19,628 nt of DNA from an uncultured Oscillospiraceae bacterium (lineage in GTDB: Bacteria > Bacillota > Clostridia > Oscillospirales > Oscillospiraceae): NCBI GenBank assembly GCA_934573945.1, contig CAKTMQ010000021.1:1-19628 (forward strand). The letters run 5' to 3'. Every line of letters begins with the position of its first letter. Within the stretch, counting starts at the first letter, position 1. This document shows positions 14,845-19,628 of the stretch, piece by piece. The translations under genes were made by a program, and so were the position numbers. The notes beneath the pieces were generated by a model that did no database searches, had not been told where the DNA came from, and was given only the letters and a program-made list of their open reading frames with translations.

Positions 14845-14863
14845 TTGTGAACTTTTTGTGAAC
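14845..14863. promoter_or_regulatory. Tandem direct repeats upstream of the TRAP operon promoter
   Basis: TTGTGAAC occurs twice (14845-14852 and 14856-14863), 11 bp apart start to start, about one helical turn. The pair lies upstream of the -35 element, where an activator would bind. No matching pair was seen elsewhere in the window. Confidence 0.45.
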
Positions 14864-14934
14864 AAACCTCTATTTTTATATTTTCTTCGTTTTATTGCAC
14901 AATATTTATTGTTTACATTTGTGTATTGCAACCA

Positions 14935-14976
14935 TTATGCTACTTTTTTTGTAATAATTATCTTAGTTTCGTACAT
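14935..14976 (-). CDS. Possible 13-residue leader peptide or gene remnant
   Basis: A good ribosome site AAGGAGGG (14983-14990, minus strand) stands 7 bases before an ATG that opens a 13-codon frame, MYETKIIITKKVA, then TAA. It lies about 110 bases upstream of the TRAP operon -35. No clear promoter was found for it. It may be the 5' stub of a lost gene or a leader peptide; chance is also possible. Confidence 0.2.
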   Translation of the reverse strand: MYETKIIITKKVA

Positions 14977-15131
14977 CGCTTTCCCTCCTTTCCGAAAATT
15001 TATTGTATTCAATGCCAGAAGGATTGTACGCAATTCCCGCAGCAGCGTCCCGTTTTCTCCAGAAAATGGTATTCCATTTTGCAGAAACACCGCCTGTTGT
15101 GTCACGCAGGAGTCACCGGATAAAAGGCTGC

Positions 15132-15167
15132 AAAAAATCCCGCATACCGATGTATGCGGGATTTTTT
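15132..15167. terminator. Bidirectional terminator after the PheB-like gene
   Basis: A perfect 16-bp stem (15132-15147 with 15152-15167), core TCCCGCATAC/GTATGCGGGA, has a 4-base loop, with six A at one end and six T at the other. It lies about 60 bases past the PheB-like stop and insulates the TRAP operon from it. Confidence 0.85.
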
Positions 15168-15228
15168 ACAGGCGCCGGCTTCAGCCGTGCGCTCATATTT
15201 TCCTCGAGTCTGTCTTATAGTATATCTG

Positions 15229-15666
15229 TCAGCCTGCCATGATCTCAAACCGCAGAACCCCCTCTGCCGCCGTCAGCCGGGCAAACAGCTCATCCATCGT
15301 CTCCGTCATATCGCTGGTCTCTGCGCTGACCGTGACGCCGGCGCAGCCGTTAGTCGGAATCGTTTGGTTGATGGTAAGAATATTCGCGCCGGAAGCGGCA
15401 AAAATAGAGAGGTAATTGGACAAAACGCCGGGGTTATCCCGCAGCAGTGCATACAGCGTAATGATATGACCCGCCCGCATATTCTGGAAGGGCTGCACTG
15501 CATCTTTATATTTGTAAAAAGCACTGCGGCTGATCCCCACCATAGCCGCAGCCTGCCCCACAGTGGACGCCTCGCCCACCTGCAGCATACGTTTGGCCTC
15601 CGCCACTTTGACGAAAACCTCCGGCAGCGCCTCTGCCGAAACGATAAAGTATTTCTTTTTCTCCAT
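15229..15666 (-). CDS. ACT domain-containing regulator, PheB/UPF0735 family
   Basis: A 145-residue protein. The N-terminus KKKYFIVSAEALPEVFVKVAEAKRML is typical of the PheB family. A small helix-turn-helix-like part follows (about 34-55, TVGQAAAMVGISRSAFYKYKD), then a C-terminal ACT domain (about 69-143, IITLYALLRDNPGVLSNYLS). ACT domains of this kind bind amino acids, and the family often sits near aromatic or aspartate-family biosynthesis genes, although its molecular role is little studied. The start ATG 15664-15666 has GAGGAGGAA upstream; a 34-residue upstream extension crosses the promoter and is rejected. It is monocistronic, with its own promoter, a 17-bp palindrome at the start site, and a strong terminator. 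Confidence 0.87.
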   Translation of the reverse strand: MEKKKYFIVSAEALPEVFVKVAEAKRMLQVGEASTVGQAAAMVGISRSAFYKYKDAVQPFQNMRAGHIITLYALLRDNPGVLSNYLSIFAASGANILTINQTIPTNGCAGVTVSAETSDMTETMDELFARLTAAEGVLRFEIMAG

Positions 15667-15714
15667 AATTTGTTCCTCCTCGCGGTGGGTCTGTCTCCCA
15701 CACAACGCCCCATG

Positions 15715-15731
15715 GTACATACGGTATGTAC
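15715..15731. promoter_or_regulatory. 17-bp perfect palindrome at the PheB-like start site
   Basis: GTACATAC-G-GTATGTAC: 8-bp perfect arms about one central base. It begins 8 bases past the -10 of the PheB-like gene, covering the predicted transcription start. This is the expected place for a repressor dimer, perhaps the product of the gene itself. Confidence 0.6.
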
Positions 15732-15739
15732 ATATGTGT

Positions 15740-15768
15740 ATGGTAGCACATTCCCCTGTCTTTGACAA
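15740..15768 (-). promoter_or_regulatory. Promoter of the PheB-like gene
   Basis: On the minus strand, -35 TTGTCA (15763-15768) and -10 TACCAT (15740-15745) are 17 bp apart. The opposite strand holds a perfect TTGACA (15762-15767), but no good -10 follows it before the permease start at 15796. Confidence 0.65.
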
Positions 15769-15795
15769 GAAAAAATTTGAGAGTCAGGTGATGTT

Positions 15796-16863
15796 TTGTA
15801 CCAGCGGGAAAAGACATTTCTCATCAGGGCAGCTTATCTGGCGGCGGTGCTGGGTGTGGTGTGGCTGCTGCTGCGCTACGCGCTGGTCTGGCTGCTGCCG
15901 TTTCTGCTGGCGCTGGGGTTCGCGGCATTGATCGAACCGGTGATCCGGTTGGGACGGCGGAAGCTGCAGCTGCAGCGGGGCTTTCTGGCGGCGGTGCTGA
16001 CGCTGGCGCTGCTGGGACTGGTGATCACACTGGGTGCAGCGCTGATCGGACAGCTGATCCGGCAGGCCACCGAGCTGGTGGAGCGGCTGCCAGAAATCCT
16101 GTCCGGCCTGCCTGCGCTGGCGCAGCGCATCGCCCTGCGGCTGCAGAGCTTCTGCGACGGCTGTCCCCAGGAGCTGCAGCAATGGGTCTCGCAGCTGCTG
16201 GACACCGCAGAGCAGACACTGGCCGATGGATTGCGGAGCCTCTCCTCCGCCGTGCTGCGGCTGCTGACGGCGATGGTGGGATCTCTGCCCCAGGCGATGC
16301 TGTTCTGTGCCACCACGGCACTGGCGCTGTTCTTCACCTCCGCCGCCTATCCCCAGCTGACCGCCTTTCTGCGGCGGCAGCTCTCTCCCCGATGGCTGGC
16401 AACGGCGCGCGGGATCAAGGAGAGCCTGCTGGTGACCATCGGCAAGTGGCTGCGGGCACAATGTCTGCTGGTTGTGATCACCTTTTTTCAGCTGCTGCTG
16501 GGACTGCTGCTGATCCGGCAGCCCTATGCCCTGCTGCTGGCGGCGGTGATCGCCTTCATCGACGCACTGCCGGTGTTCGGCACCGGCACGGTACTGCTGC
16601 CATGGGCGGCGCTGTGCGGGCTGGCCGGAAACTTCCCCAAGGGGATCGCCCTCACTGCCCTGTATCTGGTCATCTGGCTGGTGCGCAGCATCATGGAGCC
16701 GAAGCTGATGGCAAAGAGCGCCGGGCTGCCTCCGCTGCCGGCGCTGCTGGCCATGTACACCGGCTTCTGTGCCATGGGTGTGGCCGGTATGATCCTCGGC
16801 CCCATTCTGCTGCTGCTCATCAAGCAGCTTCACGACGGTGGATACCTCCACCTGTGGAAATAG
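15796..16863 (+). CDS. AI-2E family transporter / sporulation membrane protein YtvI-like
   Basis: A 355-residue polytopic membrane protein of the AI-2E transporter superfamily. Two hydrophobic segments at the N-terminus (about 11-45) are followed by one near 62-85, a long amphipathic soluble stretch (about 88-155) and several C-terminal segments. It carries the family region FIDALPVFGTGTVLLPWA and the end motif VAGMILGPILLLLIKQL. Members include YtvI of Bacillus sporulation and sodium/proton antiporter-like proteins; the substrate cannot be told. Start TTG 15796 has AGGTG five bases upstream, and no closer ATG with a ribosome site exists. It is divergent from the PheB-like gene, and its promoter was not identified with confidence. 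Confidence 0.85.
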   Translation: MYQREKTFLIRAAYLAAVLGVVWLLLRYALVWLLPFLLALGFAALIEPVIRLGRRKLQLQRGFLAAVLTLALLGLVITLGAALIGQLIRQATELVERLPEILSGLPALAQRIALRLQSFCDGCPQELQQWVSQLLDTAEQTLADGLRSLSSAVLRLLTAMVGSLPQAMLFCATTALALFFTSAAYPQLTAFLRRQLSPRWLATARGIKESLLVTIGKWLRAQCLLVVITFFQLLLGLLLIRQPYALLLAAVIAFIDALPVFGTGTVLLPWAALCGLAGNFPKGIALTALYLVIWLVRSIMEPKLMAKSAGLPPLPALLAMYTGFCAMGVAGMILGPILLLLIKQLHDGGYLHLWK

Positions 16864-16864
16864 T

Positions 16865-16893
16865 TTGCTTTTTGCGAAAAAATGTGCTATACT
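16865..16893 (+). promoter_or_regulatory. Promoter of the EamA transporter gene
   Basis: -35 TTGCTT (16865-16870) and an extended -10 TGCTATACT (-10 at 16888-16893) are 17 bp apart. It begins two bases after the stop of the upstream permease gene, so the downstream gene has independent expression. Confidence 0.7.
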
Positions 16894-16927
16894 GGCCTGA
16901 AATGTCATGTAAAAGGGGTCGGTATCC

Positions 16928-17806
16928 TTGTCCAAACAACGTAAAGCGGATCTGGCGCTGCTGCTGGTAACGCTGTTCTGGGGCGTGTCCTACTATCTGG
17001 TGGATCTGTGTCTGACCGAGCTGCAGCCCATGAATCTCAACGCTTTCCGCTTTTTGCTGGCGTTTCTGGTGCTCGGCCCTATCTTCTGGAAGAAGCTGCG
17101 TCATATCAGCCGCGCCACCCTGCGCTACAGTCTGGTGATCGGTACGCTGCTGGTGGGCGTCTACGCCGGCGCCACCTACGGCGTGGCCAACACATCCATC
17201 TCCAACGCCGGGTTTATCTGCGCGCTGCCGGTGGTGTTCACGCCGGTGCTGGACTTTCTGGTCAATCGCCGCAAGCCCGGCAAAAAGCTGGTGCTGGCGC
17301 TGGTGGTGTGCACGGCAGGTCTGGGACTGCTGACGCTGGACGACAGCTTCCGTCCCGCCGCCGGCGACCTGATCTGTCTCATCTGTGCCGTGTGCTACGC
17401 CGCGGATATGCTGGTGACGGAAAAGGCAGTAGCCGATCCGCAGGTGGACGCGCTGACGTTGGGGGTATGTCAGCTGGGCGTAGCCGGCGTGCTGATGCTG
17501 CTGGTGTCGGCACTGCTGGAGCAGCCCCATCTGCCCCAGTCGCCGAAGATCTGGGGCGCAGCCATCTTTCTGGGGCTGTTCTGCTCCGGCATCGCCTTCG
17601 TGATCCAGTCGGTGGCACAGAAGTACACCCCCGCTACCCATGTAGGCGTGATCTTTACCATGGAGCCGGTGTTCTCCGGCATCATCGCCTTTACCGTGGC
17701 CGGTGAAACGCTGCTGCCCCGAGGGTATGCAGGCGCCGTGCTGATGCTGGCCAGTCTGCTGATCATGGAGGTCAGCTGGGGCGCGCTGCTGCGGCGAAAA
17801 AAATAA
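16928..17806 (+). CDS. DMT superfamily transporter with two EamA domains
   Basis: A 292-residue protein with about ten membrane segments in two EamA repeats (about 8-137 and 146-285). Family features are LLLVTLFWGVSYYLVD near the N-terminus, LNAFRFLLAFLVL (36-48) and the second-repeat end GVIFTMEPVFSGIIAFTVAGETL. Such proteins usually export amino acids, nucleosides or drugs across the cell membrane; the substrate cannot be predicted. The start is a TTG (16928), with AAAAGGGG about nine bases upstream. It has its own promoter and a strong terminator after the stop, so it is a single-gene unit. Confidence 0.9.
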   Translation: MSKQRKADLALLLVTLFWGVSYYLVDLCLTELQPMNLNAFRFLLAFLVLGPIFWKKLRHISRATLRYSLVIGTLLVGVYAGATYGVANTSISNAGFICALPVVFTPVLDFLVNRRKPGKKLVLALVVCTAGLGLLTLDDSFRPAAGDLICLICAVCYAADMLVTEKAVADPQVDALTLGVCQLGVAGVLMLLVSALLEQPHLPQSPKIWGAAIFLGLFCSGIAFVIQSVAQKYTPATHVGVIFTMEPVFSGIIAFTVAGETLLPRGYAGAVLMLASLLIMEVSWGALLRRKK

Positions 17807-17819
17807 GATAGATGTTCGT

Positions 17820-17853
17820 AAAAGCCCTGCGTACCTGATATGCAGGGCTTTTT
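17820..17853. terminator. Terminator after the EamA gene
   Basis: A 14-bp stem (17820-17833 with 17839-17852), core AAAAGCCCTGC/GCAGGGCTTTT and one G-T pair near the tip, with loop CCTGA and a T-run. It lies 14 bases past the stop. Confidence 0.85.
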
Positions 17854-17855
17854 AA

Positions 17856-17885
17856 CTTGTCAAAAAAGCGTGTCTTTTTTGGCAA
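17856..17885. repeat. Copy B of the short interspersed hairpin element
   Basis: CTTGTCAAAAAAGC starts this copy exactly as at 4743. Here TTGTCAAAAAAG pairs with CTTTTTTGGCAA (12 bp, one G-T wobble) around a 5-base loop. GCTCCGCCCC follows, as in copy A. Both copies directly follow a terminator. The remaining bases to the panT promoter (17886-18020) hold a CGCCGC/GCGGCG hairpin near 17960 and no gene. Confidence 0.55.
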
Positions 17886-18023
17886 AACAGAATTCGCTCC
17901 GCCCCACATTCGTTTACCCATATAGCGGACAAGCGAACACACTCTCTGCGCATTGTTCGCCGCCATGCGGCGGCGTGCAAAATCCGGCGCTTCAGATTTT
18001 ACAGAGATTTTACCGTTGGTTGA

Positions 18024-18052
18024 TAGACAGCGCAGCCGTTTTCCTGTATACT
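18024..18052 (+). promoter_or_regulatory. Promoter of the panT-coaX operon
   Basis: -35 TAGACA (18024-18029) and -10 TATACT (18047-18052) are 17 bp apart, and TG precedes the -10 directly. The start codon is about 57 bases past the -10; no riboswitch is recognised in this short leader. Confidence 0.65.
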
Positions 18053-18108
18053 GCCGTAAAATTTGCGTTGCATCCGCACAGACGGAGCGACAGCAGGAGG
18101 TCATACAA

Positions 18109-18663
18109 ATGAAAACAGGCTCTTCTTCCCGTTTGACGGCGCTGGCCATGCTGGCCGCCCTGGTGGTGGTTCTGCAAACGGCAGCGACCTTTATCCGCTT
18201 CGGCAGCTTCCCCATCACACTGACGCTGATACCGGTGGTGATCGCCGGTACGCTCTACGGCATAGGCGGCGGCGCTTTGGTGGGAACGATCTTCGGGTTG
18301 GTCGTGCTGGTAATGGTGCTCACCGGCGCCGACGCTTCCGGGCAGCTGATGCTGGCGGTGCACCCGCTGCTCACTTCCGCAGTCTGCGTGCTCAAGGGCA
18401 CGCTGTGCGGCGCGGCCGCAGCAGCCGTCTTCCGTCTGTTATCGCCGCGAAACGGGAAATTGGCCGTGATCGCAGCGGCCGTTGTGTGCCCCCTTGTCAA
18501 TACCGGCGTCCTCTATCTGGTACTGGTACGCTTTTTCGACACCCCGTGGGCCGCCGTTTTATCGGCCTTTATGAGCATCAATTTTATACTGGAGCTGGCC
18601 GTCAACATTGTCCTTGCGCCCGCTGTGCTGCGGATCATTACGATGCGGAGGCGGGCGGCATGA
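18109..18663 (+). CDS. panT: ECF transporter S component, probably for pantothenate
   Basis: A 184-residue, very hydrophobic protein with about six membrane segments, the form of vitamin-binding S components of energy-coupling factor importers. The N-terminal helix ALAMLAALVVVL contains the AxxxA pattern (Ala13, Ala17) that contacts the shared EcfT subunit. The segment GSFPITLTLIPVVIAGTLYGIGGG is typical of the family. The stop overlaps the coaX start by ATGA, and since CoaX phosphorylates pantothenate this adjacency is the main ground for choosing PanT over a riboflavin or other vitamin carrier. ATG 18109 has AGGAGGT upstream; the long in-frame extension from 17953 is rejected. The energising EcfAAT genes must lie elsewhere. 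The symbol is inferred from context. Confidence 0.82.
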   Translation: MKTGSSSRLTALAMLAALVVVLQTAATFIRFGSFPITLTLIPVVIAGTLYGIGGGALVGTIFGLVVLVMVLTGADASGQLMLAVHPLLTSAVCVLKGTLCGAAAAAVFRLLSPRNGKLAVIAAAVVCPLVNTGVLYLVLVRFFDTPWAAVLSAFMSINFILELAVNIVLAPAVLRIITMRRRAA

Positions 18664-19436
18664 TACTGGCAGTGGATGCAGGCAACAGCAACATCGTGCT
18701 GGGCTGTATGGACGGCCTTACCGTGCAGCACACGGTACGGCTGGAGACAGACCGCACCATGGACGCCGCCGGTTATACGGCGGCTGTCCGCGCCGCGCTG
18801 GAAGGATGCGGATACCCGGGCAGCCGCTTTGCGGGCGCCATTCTCTCCAGCGTCGTGGCCGCCGTGACAGAGCCGCTGCGGCAGGCGCTGGCCGCCCTGA
18901 TACCGGACAATGTGCTGGTGGTGGGCGTATCCGCCAGAACCGCCCTGCCCATTCTGATCCGCGACCCGGAGGCGGTGGGCGCCGATCTGATCGCCGCCGC
19001 AGAGGGTGCCGCGGCACAATACCCGCTGCCGCTGGTGATCGTGGATATGGGCACCGCCACCACCTTTACCGTACTGGACGAGCAGGGTGCTTTCCGGGGC
19101 GGCGCCATCGCACCGGGTGTGCAGCTGAGTGCGGAAGCCCTCACCCGGCGGACAGGACTCCCCGCCGCGGATCTGACCGCGCCGGCAGCGGCGCTGGGAC
19201 AGAGCACCGACGATTGTCTGCGCAGCGGCATCAGTCTGGGCGCCGCCGCCATGGTGGACGGTATGCTGGAGCGCCTGTCGGAGACAATGGGCACACCGCT
19301 GACAGCCATCGCCACCGGCGGGTTGACGCGCTGTATCGTGCCCCACTGCCGGCAAACGCTGCATCTGGACGATGATCTGCTGCTGCGGGGCATGGCGGTC
19401 ATGTACTGCCGGACGCAGGGAAACGGGATGACATAA
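18660..19436 (+). CDS. coaX: Type III pantothenate kinase
   Basis: A 258-residue CoaX, which phosphorylates pantothenate with ATP in the first step of coenzyme A synthesis. The acetate/sugar kinase fold is shown by the N-terminal phosphate motif DAGNSN (6-11), GADL (107-110) with the likely catalytic Asp109, VDMGTATTF (128-136) and GGAIAPGV (147-154). Type III enzymes need a monovalent cation and escape feedback by CoA. Members usually read GADR where this one has GADL, a small change. The ATG overlaps the panT stop (ATGA), so translation is coupled: uptake and trapping of the vitamin are made together. A strong terminator follows. Confidence 0.95.
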   Translation: MILAVDAGNSNIVLGCMDGLTVQHTVRLETDRTMDAAGYTAAVRAALEGCGYPGSRFAGAILSSVVAAVTEPLRQALAALIPDNVLVVGVSARTALPILIRDPEAVGADLIAAAEGAAAQYPLPLVIVDMGTATTFTVLDEQGAFRGGAIAPGVQLSAEALTRRTGLPAADLTAPAAALGQSTDDCLRSGISLGAAAMVDGMLERLSETMGTPLTAIATGGLTRCIVPHCRQTLHLDDDLLLRGMAVMYCRTQGNGMT

Positions 19437-19453
19437 GCGAAATAAAAGGCACA

Positions 19454-19493
19454 AAAAGAGAGGCGCAGCATCGTAATGCTGCGCCTCTCTTTT
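19454..19493. terminator. Bidirectional terminator between coaX and the HAD gene
   Basis: A perfect 18-bp stem (19454-19471 with 19476-19493), core GAGAGGCGCAGCAT, has a 4-base loop, AAAA at one end and TTTT at the other. It serves both convergent genes. Confidence 0.9.
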
Positions 19494-19506
19494 ATATAGA
19501 ACCGAT

Positions 19507-19628
19507 TCACCCTTTCTGCGCCCGGGCGAGGGCGGCGATGTCTCCCACGCCGTCCAGCACCACACTGGGACGGTAGGCGTAGGTTTTGAGCGTCTCCCGG
19601 GTGGAGACGCCGGAGAGCACCAGCACCG
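19507..19628 (-). CDS. HAD-IIA family hydrolase, C-terminal part
   Basis: Only the last 40 residues are visible; the gene enters from the right edge. They read VLVLSGVSTRETLKTYAYRP, then SVVLDGVGDIAALARAQKG and stop. The pattern of a short strand ending in LSGV-T/S-TRE, then a strand with V-L-D-G-V before a final helix, is the usual C-terminus of HAD-IIA phosphatases (NagD / p-nitrophenylphosphatase group), which dephosphorylate small sugar or glycolytic phosphates. The catalytic motif lies outside the window, so the call rests on the tail alone. It converges on coaX across a shared terminator. Confidence 0.7.
   Translation of the reverse strand, partial: VLVLSGVSTRETLKTYAYRPSVVLDGVGDIAALARAQKG

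Larger units (their letters stand above)
14649..15228. other. 580-base non-coding region between dctP and the PheB-like gene
   Basis: From left to right: the dctP leader (14649-14792), with small hairpins but no recognised RNA family; the operon promoter and operator candidates; an AT-rich block (14860-14970), including the palindrome CAATATTTATTG (14900-14911); a strong ribosome site followed by a 13-codon frame on the minus strand (14935-14976); about 150 bases with nothing recognisable; and a strong bidirectional terminator (15132-15167). No protein-coding gene of normal size is supported. Confidence 0.6.

Noticed and set aside
14858..15220. Plus-strand open frame of 120 residues starting at GTG
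   Set aside because: It has no ribosome site, runs through the terminator at 15132-15167, and its hydrophobic start is explained by AT-rich DNA.
17953..18108. N-terminal extension of the ECF S component
   Set aside because: It crosses the promoter, and AGGAGG stands in front of the ATG at 18109.

Overview
The window looks like chromosomal DNA from a GC-rich gut Clostridium relative, most likely Oscillospirales (Oscillibacter, Dysosmobacter or Flavonifractor type). This is inferred from strong AGGAGG-type ribosome sites, an M56/BlaI pair, a PheB-type ACT regulator, a YtvI-type permease, an ECF S component beside coaX, and short palindromic repeats of a kind common in that group. No phage, insertion sequence, CRISPR array, rRNA or tRNA was seen. 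About 21 genes are present, the first and last cut by the window edges.

Left part (1-6900), mostly housekeeping: a leftward blaI / M56 peptidase operon with two tandem operators over its promoter; murC and proX (cell wall, tRNA proofreading) leftward; cca (tRNA CCA addition) rightward from a promoter whose -10 overlaps that of murC; a leftward pair of a small DNA alkyltransferase-like protein and a cysteine-rich flavodoxin-fold reductase; and an orphan ABC ATPase of the SsuB/TauB type with an altered Q-loop.

Centre (6900-14830), the most interesting part: six leftward genes form one apparent operon encoding a TRAP transporter (dctP, dctQ, dctM), a D-2-hydroxyacid dehydrogenase, a class I/II aminotransferase and a YtcJ-type metal amidohydrolase. 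A convergent GntR/FCD regulator faces the operon end across a 22-bp perfect inverted repeat. Read together, the genes suggest uptake of an organic acid or N-acylated amino acid, amide hydrolysis, transamination, and reduction of the 2-oxo acid to a 2-hydroxy acid. The substrate is unknown. The operon promoter carries two direct repeats one helical turn apart upstream and a GTATAC palindrome at the start site.

Right part (14830-19628): a 580-base non-coding stretch with a strong terminator; a PheB-like ACT-domain regulator with a 17-bp palindrome at its start site; then rightward a YtvI/AI-2E permease, an EamA/DMT exporter, and a pantothenate module (ECF S component and coaX, overlapping by ATGA); last, the convergent 3' end of a HAD-IIA phosphatase. 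Promoters were read by eye as -35/-10 pairs, nearly all with 17-bp spacing; none has been tested.
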